A stretch of 64,000 bases of DNA from Ephydatia muelleri (lineage: Eukaryota; Porifera; Demospongiae; Spongillida; Spongillidae), in the NCBI GenBank assembly GCA_013339895.1, contig JABACO010000005.1, positions 11,953,509 through 12,017,508 of the forward strand, written 5' to 3'. This document shows, piece after piece, positions 9,942-21,366 of this stretch. The first letter of the stretch is position 1, and every line of letters starts with the position of its first letter. The translations under genes were made by a program, and so were the position numbers. The notes below the pieces were generated by a model. That model was not told where the DNA came from, did no database searches, and saw only the letters and a list, made by a program, of their open reading frames with translations.

Positions 9942-10772
9942 ATGTGCGCTTCTTGTGGTAGTCCGACGGCATTGAGGGAAAGAGATACAGTCAACAATAA
10001 GGGGTTTTATTTCAGGTGTACTCTTAGAAGCTGTAGAAAAGAGATTAGTGTACGTAAAGATACATGGTTTGAAGGGTATATTTTTGGTGTAGGGACTACG
10101 TTATTCAAGACGAACTACGGTTTCAGCTAGGGATCGTAGGAGAACACACCATAATCGACTTAGTCTCGTACCCAGACCCACATCGCAGCTGCGGATGGAT
10201 TACATCACCGCTACGCGTAGCGGTTATGTAATCCATCCGCAGCTGCGATGTGGGTCTGGGTACGAGACTATTTGCGACTGGAAGAACTTTTGTAGGGATA
10301 TTTGCTTGGAGTACTTTATAAGGAATCCAGTCGTCATAGGAGGAAGTACAACGTCGGACATCAAGTGAGAGAGCAATGGGTTTTTGGAGGATACGACGTC
10401 GCAACGAAAGTAGGATTCATGGTTCCAGTCGATCGCAGAGATGCAGCAACTCTTCTTCCAATCATACAAAAGTACATCGCACCTGAAACTACTATAATCT
10501 TGGACCTCTGGGCGGCATGCAACACAATAGGAACACTCGGATACCAGCATCTCACCGTTAATCACAGTTTAAACTTTGTAGATCCAACCACAGGAGCATG
10601 CACTAATCACATAGAAAGCGTATGGCAAAAAGCTAAGCAGAAACATAAACAGCGATACGGGACACATAGGGAACTTTTACACACGTATTTAGCGGAATGT
10701 ATGTGGAGACAAAAATTTGGATGTAGCTTTCATGACTTTGTAGCACATGTTAGGGCATTTTATCCAGTGTAG
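9942..10772 (+). pseudogene. Merlin/ISXO2-like transposase, interrupted
   Basis: The N-terminal part (9942-10130) has a zinc ribbon, CASCGSP...CTLRSCRKEISVRKDTWF. After the MITE the DDE domain resumes (10302-10772): RRKYNVGHQVREQWVFGGYD, IILDLWAACNTIG with a catalytic Asp, then ACTNHIESVWQKAKQKH with the Glu, and a C-terminus WRQKFGCSFHDFVAHVRAFY. These are hallmark motifs of ISXO2-like (IS1595/Merlin) transposases. The usual VEIDES motif before the RKYNVGH segment is not intact. The MITE and the altered first catalytic motif make this copy inactive. Confidence 0.72.
10163..10268. mobile_element. 106-bp palindromic MITE with TA duplication
   Basis: Two 53-bp arms with a single mismatch, starting GTCTCGTACCCAGACCC and ending with its complement, meet at CTACGCGTAG. 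TA is present on both sides (10161-10162 and 10269-10270), as in Tc1/mariner-type or similar MITEs. It lies inside the Merlin transposase gene. The same terminal word follows TA at 60081-60095. Confidence 0.85.
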
Positions 10773-10871
10773 ATTTATTCGTATTGTATTGTTTGAAATG
10801 TATTCATGATACCGTAAATGTTATGATACCGTAAATCGAATAATAAAGTGGGGGGAAACTGCATAAGTGCC

Positions 10872-11942
10872 GAGTGTTGGTACTGAAATGTTGGTGGAGG
10901 TATGAAAGAACCGAATTTGAGGCCTGCTTGTGAAAGAGCATTCCTAGAAGGACGATAGCCCTGAAAACATCATTGCCAGCAATTTCGGACGCTCATTACG
11001 TATTCCTGACGCGTAATTGCAAACGTCTGTTAAATTTTCCGCGCACGCGCTCGTTGAAATGTATGGAGTGACTTACACTTTTTGTCCTCTATAAGTATTA
11101 AATGCATGTATAGATTTTTCCAGAATTCAGGGAGATCAAAAGCATTGCCTTATATCGTTCTGAACTTTAATACAAATTTTTAGTCCTCATTTAGTAGTGT
11201 CCACATTCAAGTAACTGCATTTCTATAGATAAGTATAGAAATCTTAAACAAAGCAGTGTTTTTCATGACTTTTGTCATTTTTTCTGCGTATTGGTGAAAG
11301 AAGTTAAGTTTTCCAGAATTTGTAATGTTCATAAAATCATCACTGAAGACTTTTGACTGTATTTTAGCCTTTTACATCCTGTTTTAATGGTGTCCAAATC
11401 CATTTTTAGTCATCAAGGTTCACTCAGCGGCGATTTTAATACTGATATTACCATTACGTATACTCTACCGTGATGACAGGTTAGAGCTGAACTGGACGAA
11501 ATATATAGGTAACTCGTTTTCCTACGTGTTAGAGGATCTTGATGTGAGTTTGTACGCTGAGAATCTGAGAACTGTCCATAATCGACTATAGCGCAAGTTA
11601 GTGGATCGAAGTTTGGAAAAGAACTACATGTAAGAGCTGATTTAGCTAGGCGGGAGTATACACGCAGTACAAGGCACCATCGAAGGCTAATCAATACAGG
11701 TATTCACCTTTAGTATGCCTTTTATAGCCATATTTAGAACGTGGGTGTTCGGCACAGCCAACTACGTTTATACTAGTTCGAACTAACAGATACCGGGGTG
11801 CGTAGGTATCTCTGGTTTCAGTGTTTTGTACCAGGTTAAAGGTTTACTTACTGAAACCATGACTTAAACTGACTCTAACCCTAACCCCAAGCAAAAATAA
11901 TGTACGGATAACGATGTGCCTGTGTTTGTTCTACTTTAGAAA
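10872..11942. other. No gene recognised
   Basis: A+T-rich sequence with only short chance ORFs, one of which (11413-11694, minus) is kept in copy B but has no recognisable motif. A TTAG acceptor-like site just before 11943 could join an upstream untranslated exon to the chromodomain gene. Confidence 0.5.
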
Positions 11943-12255
11943 ATGGCCGGTCCCTATTTTACCGTAGAACGCGTTGTAGCGACCAGGAAAATGAAGGTGC
12001 GTGTTGTGTATACACCTTGAAATTAATTCGCATTTATATGACTATGCCCTAGAGGCATGTCGTACTGTGGGAAGGATACACCATGGAAGAATCGTCATGG
12101 GTTCCTGAAACAAGCCTTACAGCTGTCGCTAAGCGGTAGGTAAACGGCTCTTCTTGTGGTTTTAGGTGTACATTCTGTGCTTTAATTATCGGAGCTATTT
12201 CAATCCGCAACGAAGCGTTAGAGAAATTATGGATAGTGTATCAAACTTTCTGTGA
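11943..12255 (+). CDS. Minimal chromodomain protein, 3 exons, 65 aa (copy A)
   Basis: Exons 11943-11996, 12053-12135 and 12195-12255 are separated by introns of 56 and 59 bp with GT-AG ends, and they join in frame to a stop. The product reads PYFTVERVVATRKMK, then VVLWEGYTMEESSWVPE, then YFNPQRSVREIMDSV. This is the complete chromodomain pattern: first strand, the W-x-GY core, the W-x-PE turn and a C-terminal helix. Chromodomains bind methylated histone tails or guide transposons to chromatin. Here the domain is nearly the whole protein. Copy B (39315-39627) differs in exon 1 by two third-position, synonymous changes (GCC/GCT and ACC/ACT), which suggests selection on the protein. Exon 3 relies on the acceptor at ATCGGAG; an alternative acceptor would give another tail. 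Confidence 0.6.
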
Positions 12256-13083
12256 AATCAGGGCTATTTGTGATGTCAATTTACTGTAGAATTTAGAATG
12301 GATGTCTTCAAACACGTGGATTAGGGAAACTGTATCAAATAGTTGATTTCTCAGAACCCTTCTTCTCATCAGAGTGGGAAGTTTATGATCGACTGGGAGA
12401 TGGGTGTCAAGTTGACTTCCCAATAAGAATGCACAGCAAGCTTAGATGGTCACCGATAGTCTACACCCAAGGTGAAGGTGGAATGAACAACAATCATTTT
12501 CAGAAGTTGTTGTTTTGAATGTAGTTAAGAAGCATTTCTGAACGTTGCATACATCATTTTATTCTATATGCATATGAAATAAATGATTTATGTTTATTAA
12601 ATTATTAAGTTGTTGATACATTTGACTATAAGAAAATTTTCTGATCACTGCATTGTTTACTTTAAAAAATTACATTGCGTACATGCATGCACATGCTAAT
12701 CTTAAAGTACACACATATGCAATGCAGTCGGGACTTTAATACTATAGCATAGGCATTGTGTGCATGTACAGAAGTTATGGAAAAGTCCAGCACACAATGC
12801 TTTTGCTAACAAAAGCCATGGAAGATACAAATGTACTGTAGAAAGTTATGTGTATCACCAACACTGCACTAGTGCTGTTTGGTAAGGGAATGTACTATAT
12901 GTAGTGTGGGAGTGTGGTCATGGGTCAACAGCCTCATCAATGGCCATTATAAACATACTCGCCCTTCCACAATACCACTAAGAGTAGTTATAACAATGAT
13001 AGCAGCAACACACCAAAAAAAATAGGTACTACGAAGACGTGCTTGTTGAGCAGGTTCCTTTTTGGTGTGAGGATCTGTCTGCC
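12256..13083. other. No gene recognised
   Basis: A+T-rich, with short ORFs only; no domain, repeat or splice chain was seen. Preserved in copy B at 39628-40464, apart from a 9-bp insertion there near 40309. Confidence 0.5.
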
Positions 13084-13428
13084 TCAATACCTCCTCCATA
13101 CCAATAAGTAGCATTGTTTTCTTTTAGCGACTGCATACTTTTGTAGGCATTCTATGCAAGCTTCAGTTTTTATGAGGTCGCCTGTTGCATCCCACTTGTT
13201 GCTAGACAAATATGCGTGCTTGGCATCATCATTATGCTTCTCAACACCTGTAAGGATTTGTATGAACAATTTACCTAACTCACCTTGACCTGAAAACACC
13301 CATAAATTCCCATATTGCCGCATACGATCAGGCACATGATACACCAGACAGTGCATGTAAGGTTGACGTTTTGATAGCCTGCTGTTTTTATACTTAGGAA
13401 ATTGCTTATCCACTGCTTTGCCTATCAT
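13084..13428 (-). CDS. Hypothetical protein C-terminal fragment, transposon-associated (copy A)
   Basis: A 114-residue open frame with YMHCLVYHVPDRMRQYGNLW, VFSGQGELGKLF and GVEKHNDDAKHAYLSSNKWD. The VxHVP...YGNL...FSGQG...EKxNDDAK pattern recurs in uncharacterised sponge and cnidarian proteins that I associate with transposons (recalled, not searched). In copy B the same region is open in an additional frame that ends in a hydrophobic helix (40328-40540), so the true 3' structure is unclear and an intron is possible. No 5' exons were found. It may be a relic. Confidence 0.45.
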   Translation of the reverse strand: MIGKAVDKQFPKYKNSRLSKRQPYMHCLVYHVPDRMRQYGNLWVFSGQGELGKLFIQILTGVEKHNDDAKHAYLSSNKWDATGDLIKTEACIECLQKYAVAKRKQCYLLVWRRY

Positions 13429-13736
13429 TTTAAGTATACATCTTCGCTACACATACATTGGTTGTGGACTTACCCCTCCCTGTTTAGATTGGGCATGGGA
13501 AAGCATACAATGGGATAAATAGGGGCTTTGTCAAAGGTTAGTGGGTAAGCCTGCCTCTCTATCTGCAAACCCCCCTCTAAACAAACTATCCCCAAACTAG
13601 ATTGTCCCATTGTCTGGTTCCAGGTTTGATATAAATGGTGTTCTAGGGAAAGCAGAAATTCAGTATCATAGCCAGCCTATACGCTGACCCACCCACCACT
13701 CCACATGTGCATCGAATTGTACCTGTACACAGATTT

Positions 13737-13815
13737 TCTGGTCATACATCAATGGCAGGTGACAACCTTCGGGCTTCTACCCTGATCAACCACCCAAGCC
13801 ACTGACTGTGTCGTG
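13737..13815 (-). repeat. Possible tRNA-derived SINE head
   Basis: On the minus strand, TGGCTTGGGTGG resembles a pol III A box, and GGTTGTCACC about 22 nt further resembles a weak B box, with AGGGTAGAAGCCC between them like an anticodon arm. The spacing is short and the B box poor. It is present in copy B at about 41108-41187. Confidence 0.25.
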
Positions 13816-15305
13816 TTGTGGCATATCTGGTGGAACCAAGGGGTGACTCAATGTTACCCTTGGCCCCAGGTAAGTTCAGCGGTTGAGGGCCAACCACTCT
13901 CCATGACCTCATATGGTAGTGGCAAGTCTTGTCACATCCAAGAGTAGCCTGCGTTACCCTTGGTCCCAGGCTGGCTTGACAGGGGGGCCTGCACCCCTGT
14001 CATATGCCTGACCTGACCCCCTTATGGGCAAACCAGTTAACCCGTTAACCAGCTAACATAGTGAGAATGGAAACATGGTACATGGCTTTAACGATAGTGA
14101 TGCTGTGAGCATGTGAAAGAAGGAGCATTCATGCAGCATTAAGTATTGCGTACTTAGATAATGCAAATGTATATATACCCAGGACAGTAACATATCTAAT
14201 TCAGCAATGCTTATCAGATCCAGATAAGCACTGAAAGCAAATAATGGAGTGCTAGGTACCCTATGTTATTATCATTCTGATCAATTGGAGTGCTGTCATC
14301 CTTTTTTACTAACACTCCAGGTGAGGTGAGTATCACCTAACAGGAGTGGTGATCATCCCTAATTATTTGCAGTGAAGTGGTGAGTCCAATGTTGCTTCCT
14401 TCTCACTGTTGTGACAGGGGCAATGTATTTGGGGTCCATGAAGGGGTAAGACAAATATAAATTGTGTAAATGTATATACACCATATCCATAATTAAGGTG
14501 CCATGGCACCCTCTTGCTCCCACCTTCTGCTGCCCCTGCCTATAGGTACCACTTTGAGGTACCATGTGGCCACAACAACCTGTGTTAAATGGATGTGGTG
14601 CACACCATGTACAGAATGGTACCAGCCTATGAACTAATCAGTGGAGTAAATGATTGTCTGTTGAAACTCAACGCATCTTCAGAGTGAAAATCCAGGTGGA
14701 CGTGGATACAACGAATTTAGTTTGACCAACAGCCTCGTGATTTATAGACAACACTGCATGCATGTATACTAATACGAAGGCGTACCCGGCATCGAAATAG
14801 ACGTACTTCAATCGATTCACAAAACGCTGTTTTGTTCACTAATTGAGCCAGAAAAGCCGGACACAACTGAATACTATTGTACATTTAATTTCATTGCGCG
14901 CACCTTTCGATCGACGTTTTTCTTGTATACAGGAGCAGACTCTCGATTCTGCAACGATGGATTATACTGAAGCGCTCTCTTGGGTTGTAGTCTAACCAGA
15001 AATCCAGTTATTGGTTATTGGCAGGCACAACTTAAGCTTTCATACGTTAAGTAATTTGTTGAGTTACAACACTGCATGCGTAATGACGAAAAGTAATTAA
15101 CTCTTCTCTTGAATCTATCGCCTCAAACGTTTAGTACTAAAATTCTTAAATCAGTACCTTTTGCATAAAAAAAATTCACAATATTTATGAAACGTATACA
15201 AAATCAAACGGAGCAAGTACATTGTCATGTACAGACTATCTATGGATGTCCGAAATAGCTGGTAATGTGGACTTCTACAGGCACCAGGTTTCCGCGTTTC
15301 CCGGA

Positions 15306-15336
<31 letters not shown>

Positions 15337-15976
15337 ACCTTTCTGAAAACAGTGAGAATACGCATACGCCATGCGCACATAGTAGCCGTAATAAGTTAAT
15401 CATATGGTAACGTCAAGGCTAAGCGATTTAAACAAGAGTCACTGAAAACACTTGGTTTCTGCAATCTTGACAAGAGCAATGTCGTGGACGGTGCACGCGA
15501 TCCTGATCAGATGTCTCTGATGTCTATACTATCTGCTTCAAGTTCTAGCACGCTATAGCTATCAGCTCTCATAGCAGTGCTGCAATACTACATGGTGGTT
15601 TTGTTAATGTTCGTTCAAGGCAAGCTAGCATGAAAGTTCTTACTATATGGACATCTTAGAGGCCTACAAAGATGACATGCCTCTCCATCATATTTAGAAG
15701 AGGAATTAGATTTATGGTGGTGTAAGTGGATTAATTATTCAGGAGAGCTACCGAACACGCCATCCAAAGCTCTTGTCTATGCTACTGAAAGTAACATTCA
15801 CCATGCATGCATGTGTTGAGAGTAATCTGTACCGACCAGTGACATCATGTGAGTGCGAAAGGAGCATCTGATTCAGTGTTCTTTGACGATTAAAGACTTA
15901 TTTGCGTTCATCAATGGGTCAGGAATGGTTTTCTGGACTGGCCATAATGCACATTCATTACAGCATGGAACTTAAT
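13816..15976. other. No gene recognised; contains a 29-bp C-tract
   Basis: Non-coding as far as can be seen. A pair of direct words, GTTACCCTTGG followed by CCCCAGG/TCCCAGG, lies at 13853-13880 and 13953-13972. A C-run occupies 15308-15336; its copy B counterpart is 34 bp. Copy A carries 35 bp near 15875-15910 that copy B lacks, bounded by the short direct repeat TTCA. Confidence 0.5.
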
Positions 15977-15999
15977 CACAGGAAAAAATTGCGTCGAAT

Positions 16000-16275
16000 C
16001 ATTTAAAAGATTTGTCTGATGATTTGTTTGAGAAAATCCAATGGCCAATCATTAAATGATTGAGTACTACTTTCATATCGGAAATCAACAACAAAATCAT
16101 AACAAAATCATGCAGGCATTTTTCATTTGATTCCATTGAAAAATCAATAGTTATTTCAATTGTGAAATACAATTATGATTTGTCTACGTATCCCTCAGTA
16201 AAATCAATAAGGAATTCAATTGTGAAATACGCTGCAAATCATAGCTTTGATTTCGACAAAATCCATTACATGTGT
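16000..16275. promoter_or_regulatory. CACTA left subterminal repeat region
   Basis: More than ten AAATC or GATTT words in both orientations, often as AAAATCA or TGATTTG, packed between the left TIR and the end of the accessory gene. Plant CACTA elements carry analogous subterminal motifs bound by their TnpA protein; here the binding protein is inferred, not shown. Confidence 0.55.
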
Positions 16276-16354
16276 CTTTAATACATCACGTGACAATTAC
16301 AAATGGAAGGACAGCTAGTCAACATAGCAGGGTCCGCCACGGTGCCACTTGGTG

Positions 16355-17333
16355 CTATTCCTCGCGCTCACGACGAGCTGCACGAACAGCGCGCGCTCTG
16401 CTAAGGTTCTCCAAACGTTGCTGTTCGAAAGCTGTTCGCTCTTCTTCTTCGTCACTCAGCACACGCGCTTCTGATATCGGTACCAATTGCACCGAAGAAC
16501 GAATTCTATCAATGCCTTCCTCGTCATCAACGTTAAGTTCCCCTGACAGAATGGCGGTTTTCACTGCTTTGTCTCGTGCAGCCTACAGGACGAAAAACAA
16601 AAGTGAGTACACGTGTTTTTTTTTTTTTTAATCTTTATTTTTGACGTACGTATGTTAAGCGACTTCGCTTTAGTGCCAAACGGCGCTTTTTCTTCTTCTC
16701 TGGGTCAGATTTGATTATAACAGTAGTCCTTCTAGTCGTGTAGAAATCCTTATTGGTATAGATCAGAGCACATACATTAGTCAAGAATAATGAAATATGA
16801 ACTAAATGATTCCCTTACCTTGATCCTTTTCGTGAGCGCAGTTGAGTTTGGAATGGGGTACTTCTTGAATATTAAGAGTGCCTCTACTGAACTGGTCAGC
16901 TGTTTTCGAAGATCTTCGTCAAGTTCCTTCCAAGTCTTTGACTCCATCGCCGCTTTTAGCTCCTCTGCGTGTTGGTGAAACGCATCTTGAAGAATGTTCT
17001 ATACGACCATAACACGATGAAATCATGGCATTTTTAAAGGTTATATATACAAACCAGTGGTACGCGGTTTTTGGCTGACTTTGAGGCTTGTGATTTTTCT
17101 GCTTCTAAAAGAAGGTTACACAATTATATTAGACTGCAATGTGTGCGCGACTTACCGTCGAACTGTGCCACGACATCTTCTATAGCGGAAATGCGTTCAT
17201 CTAGCTCCTCCAATTTAAGGATCCTTTCTTCCATTAGACGTATCTGGCTACGAAGTATTGTCTCTTCTCTATCAGTTTCATGGTCTGCTAGAACAGACTT
17301 TCGTGCTGCCTTTGAACTTCTAGAAGTCGACAT
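16355..17333 (-). CDS. CACTA accessory coiled-coil protein, 4 exons, 211 aa
   Basis: Minus-strand exons 17333-17156, 17104-17055, 16998-16819 and 16582-16355 all have GT-AG borders and consistent phases, giving 212 codons with the stop. Residues about 20-60 form a coiled coil (LRSQIRLMEERILKLEELDE). Exon 3 contains ILQDAFHQHAEELKAAM and ends LTKRIK. Exon 4 is acidic then strongly basic (SDEEEERTAFEQQRLENL, ending RAARREREE). No catalytic motif is seen. Its start lies 48 bp from the divergent transposase start, so the two are probably co-expressed. By position it resembles plant TnpA (end-binding), but sequence similarity to TnpA is not evident. The homologous exons at 474-5197 show that this is a wider family. 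Introns 1 and 2 are 51 and 56 bp, intron 3 is 236 bp. Confidence 0.75.
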
Positions 17334-17381
17334 TTTATCAAACACGTGCACATAAACTGCGCATGCGTTGTGAAAAGCAAA
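17334..17381. promoter_or_regulatory. 48-bp divergent promoter gap of the CACTA genes
   Basis: The stretch separates the two start codons. It contains CACGTG (E-box) at about 17343 and TGCGCATGCGT, one base from the NRF1 consensus palindrome. There is no clear TATA box. Such a short gap implies a shared bidirectional promoter with very short leaders, or start sites within the opposite gene. Confidence 0.5.
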
Positions 17382-20300
17382 ATGCCACCAAGAGTTTGCG
17401 CTCAAAAAAGAGTGGGGCTATATGCCTGCAATTGTTCAAAATGCAAAAAAAAGTGCCGTTATTCTTACTCGACCGTTTGTAGACACCGCAACATTTACGG
17501 GACTGAGGCTGGAGAGGCAGACAAAGACGTTTGTACGCCAGAAACCAGGGAAAGTCTGCAGCTGAATTCCAATCTGGATATGGATGTAACGATTTCAAAT
17601 GGTTTATCTACAGGTGCGTGGGAAAAGGGCAGCTTGCGCTTGCGCATGGGGCTGGGATATTAATCTACACAGATCATGGTTGTGGTTATATTTCTGGTAC
17701 CACATACGTACATGTGCGTACGCGTATGTAGCAATATGTAATAATTTTTTTTAATTTTTTATAATGCAAAGATAAAGCTGCTACACATACATGTAGAATG
17801 GACACACATAAACACACAAACTAACATCTAAAAGGAACCTTGGCTTTGGCAACAGCCAAGTCAATGGTACTGTGTGTCAATGGTCGTCCTTGTGAAGATC
17901 TGGCACCTCTAAGGCACATAATGGCAGAGCGCAAGAGGGAAAAACTAATGCAGATCTTCATAGATAGAAGGGTGGCAATTCTCTTATATGTAACTGAAGC
18001 ACACTTACCCATTCCTCCTGATGTGCTAAATACTAGAGGAGTGAATGAGCCATGCATGTTCAACTTCCCTTATTACGTTAGTCATAAGACCTCTGCTTTT
18101 GGCATTCATGAATAATAGTTCCATCTTCTACGCTCTGGATTTATGGATACAGCATGCATGCATCCATTTTTGTAAGCGTTGTACAGTACATATATATATT
18201 TCCCATGTAGCAAATGAACAGAATTCTAGTGACAGTGATCATGACCTGTTCTCAGTACAAGATGATATTTATGTGGGGACACAAGAGTGTTCTGGTAAGT
18301 CATTCCTCATTAGAATGATTCATTACCCCATGTACTGACCACACAAGGTACAGAAAGGTTATCAGATGCATGTTTTGAGGAATCTGATACTGAATCCTCT
18401 GAGCCTGAAGCTGATTATTCTGTGCACAGGATGGATTCTGAAACAGATTTTGATAACTTGGAAATATCTCAAGGTACAGAGCAAAACAACTCAGAAGATG
18501 GGAGTGCTGTCATTGGAAATTCAGTTCAGATGGAAATACAGGATGCTAACAATCATGAATCAAGTACATCTTATCAAAAACATATGGAGATAAGTGCAGG
18601 TCCACATTACAGTTTACTAAAGTGGATTTGTATCATTTTGATTCGAATATTTTTTAAATACAAGTTAACTAAGTCAGCCATTTTACCTATGTGCGGGCTC
18701 ATTTCTACTTTACTGCAGCTCATTGATCATCCACTTCATAAAATCTTCCCCACAACTTTAGATGGTGTGTTAAATGTTTTGTCACTGGGTAAAATAGAAG
18801 GAACAGTATTTATTGTCTGCCCTAACGATTCATGCAATCAGCTGTATACAGAAACATCTCTGCCACCTAGCAAGACATGCACTCATGTCACATTTGGTAA
18901 AAGATGTGGCCACGAGCTAGGATACTTTAAAAATATGGCCTTTTTGAAGAAAACATGGGTGCCACACAAAACATTCTACTTTGTGCCACCATCTGCTTGG
19001 ATTACAAAGTTTTTAAGTGATTCAACATTTAAAACATTGATTGGAAAGCCCATGGCTCCTAGAGGATTGCCTGATAATGTGATGATGGATATTGTAGATG
19101 GAAACGTCTGGAAAGAGTTTTCAAAGACTAATCCATCATTTAATGATAAAGATGCTCTCAGCATTGGCCTTCTATTAAATGTTGACTGGTTTAAGCCATT
19201 TGATCGATCGGAATACAAAGTATCTGCACTAATGATGAGTGTAATAAACTTACCAAGAAATGAACGATTTAAAAAGAGATGGACCATGGTACTAGGCATT
19301 ATACCTGGCCCTACAGAGCCAAAGGGAAATGTAAATACTTTCCTCCAGCCTATGGTTGAAGATCTGCTTTTATTGTGGAATGGAATACCAATAACTAATT
19401 CAACTCTAAAGATAGTTAAAGCAGCTTTACTAGGTGTTTCATCTGATATGCCAGCACTAAGGAAAGTCTCGCAATATTTAGGTCACAAAGCTGATTTAGG
19501 GTGTTCCCGCTGCAACTTATTGGCTGAAAGGGATCTCACAAAGAAAGGTGCTTCTGGTAAAATGTCATACTATACATGTGTTGCAGCGCCAGACAGAACC
19601 AATGCCCAAGTGCGAGACCAAGCCAAGGAATACCAGTCAGCTGGCTCTCTGAAAATAGCAAAAGAAATTCAGAAAAAAAATGGAGTTCGCTACTCAGAGT
19701 TAGTTCGCTTACCATACTTTGATATGGTTAAAATGCTAATAACAGACCCAATGCACACTTTCCTTTTAGGTATGGTTCAGAATGAAGTAAAATTGTGCCT
19801 TCAAAACATTCTTGATAGCAAGCTTGCCGAAGTTTATAAAAGGATGCAAAGTATAAGGTTGCCATATGACATTGGAAGATTGCCTACAAACATAAAAGGT
19901 GCTGATGGACTTTCGGGGTTAACAGCCCAACAATGGAAAAACTTTGCTTGTGTTTATGCCAGACCTTGTTTTTCAGGTTTGCTACCAGATAAGTTTTTTA
20001 AGTCTTTGTCCCTACTATGTGAAATTGTGGTGCATATAACTAAGCCAATCATGAGTGAAGAAGATAGTGAGACATTGTACAGGTTAATACACGAGCATCA
20101 TAAAAGATTTGCTGCAGCATATGGGAAATGGGATATTTCTATAAATTATCACATGGCCCTACATATTTGTGATATTATTAGTGATTATGGACCACCACAT
20201 GGTTATTGGTGCTATGCTTATGAACGGATGAATGGTTATCTAAGTGAGATTCCAAATAATGGACGGAATATTGAATCACAAATAATGGTCAAACTATTGC

Positions 20301-21028
20301 AGCAGCTTTGTTTCTCTAGTTGTGAATTGCCAAACATATCGGCAAAGACCTCTACAGCACTGAAACCTATACTGGCAACAGATGTGGAAATGGATGCAGA
20401 TAACTATGCAGTGTATCAGTACAAGTTGTACACTTCACCTGTTTTAGACCGTTTTGAATATCAATGCAGTATAGACAGAGGTGAAGTTGATCATTGGCCA
20501 ATTGAATTCTTACATCCAAGTAAGAGTCGTGTAAAAGTGGACAAGGAGGTTTACAAAAGTATTGAGGATTTTTGCAAAAAAGTATACAACACGGATGGTA
20601 ATGTTTATGCGAATCCTATGATTGACAAATTTGGACGGTGTGCAGTGAATGGACAAACATACTCCTCTGACTTTAATTCTACAGACAGGGGTTCTGTAGT
20701 AAAGGCCTTATTTGTGTTAAAAGATAGCAATGAACTTCAACCCTATTTTGGAATTATCAGGTTCTTTTTCAAGCTATGTGTTACTTTGACATATGACACA
20801 AGTAATGGCAAAAAGAATGAAGTGTTTGAGAATTCCTTAGCATATGTAACGTGGATGTGCTTCAAAACACCTCAAATTGATAAGACTACTGGGCTTTATA
20901 TGGTAAATGATGCATTTTATGAACAAGACAGAGTCATGAGCCCTAGAAGATTTTTGAACCGTTGTGCTCTTGCACCCACTGGAAGAAAAGGAGCAGCATC
21001 ATATTATGTCACTGAGCTTCCACGTTAA
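17382..21028 (+). CDS. CACTA transposase (Tnp2/Transposase_21 family), 3 exons, 998 aa
   Basis: Exons 17382-17613, 18211-18294 and 18348-21028 join in frame (999 codons). The N-terminus holds a Cys-rich finger-like motif, CNCSKCKKKC...CRHRN. An acidic Ser/Glu-rich linker spans the exon joins. Residues 260-295 have a second Cys/His cluster (CPNDSCNQ...CTHVTFGKRCGH). The Tnp2 core follows: NVDWFKPF about residue 384, LGIIPGPTEPKGN about 423, and LLLLWNG. SSDMPALRKVSQYLGHKADL and ITDPMHTFLLGM supply candidate catalytic Asp residues, and YERMNGYL a candidate Glu. The protein acts on the element's TIRs. No stop or shift interrupts it. The 597-bp first intron contains an unrelated 92-codon open frame (17840-18115) of unknown meaning. 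The start was chosen for its fit with the finger motif and the head-to-head arrangement. Confidence 0.85.
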
Positions 21029-21219
21029 TTAATATATAATGTCTTATAAGTCAAGTTTGTCAGTTATTGTACATATATGTGTGTTCTTGCTTCAATGTAA
21101 AAAACATTCCATTACTTATTTTGTTGTGGTGCACGCATGGCATCTCTGAACAATGATTAGAAATTGTGCTGTTAACATTTCTACTATAAGCATAGCGGAA
21201 GCGGGGGGAAAAATATTAT

Positions 21220-21366
21220 GTGAAATCAAAAACATGATTTGCTTATAGTGTAGAATCATTCACCTGATTTGTAATGTATTGAAAAATCTTTTCGAGATTT
21301 CACATTTGGAAAATCTTGTTATGATTTCATGAAATCTGTATAAAATCATATGCGGGAACAAAATGT
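21220..21366. promoter_or_regulatory. CACTA right subterminal repeat region
   Basis: Repeated AAATC and GATTT words, mirroring the left end, between the transposase stop and the right TIR. Confidence 0.55.

Larger units (their letters stand above)
9721..10871 (+). mobile_element. Merlin-like DNA transposon (ISXO2-type transposase)
   Basis: It is bounded by perfect 14-bp inverted repeats, GGCACTTATGCAGT at 9721-9734 and its complement at 10858-10871. The left repeat runs straight into a 27-bp C-tract (9735-9761). The interior encodes an ISXO2/Merlin transposase, here interrupted by a small MITE. A flanking target duplication was not recognised. Copy B starts inside this element, and only its last 170 bp (38073-38242) follow the gap. 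Confidence 0.75.

Noticed and set aside
11876-11893. CTAACCCTAACCCC as a telomere repeat
   Set aside because: Only two units, inside unique sequence shared by both copies; chance or a short relic.
17840-18115. 92-codon ORF in the first intron of the CACTA transposase as an extra exon
   Set aside because: Exons 1, 2 and 3 join in frame without it, and no splice sites with the right phase were found around it.
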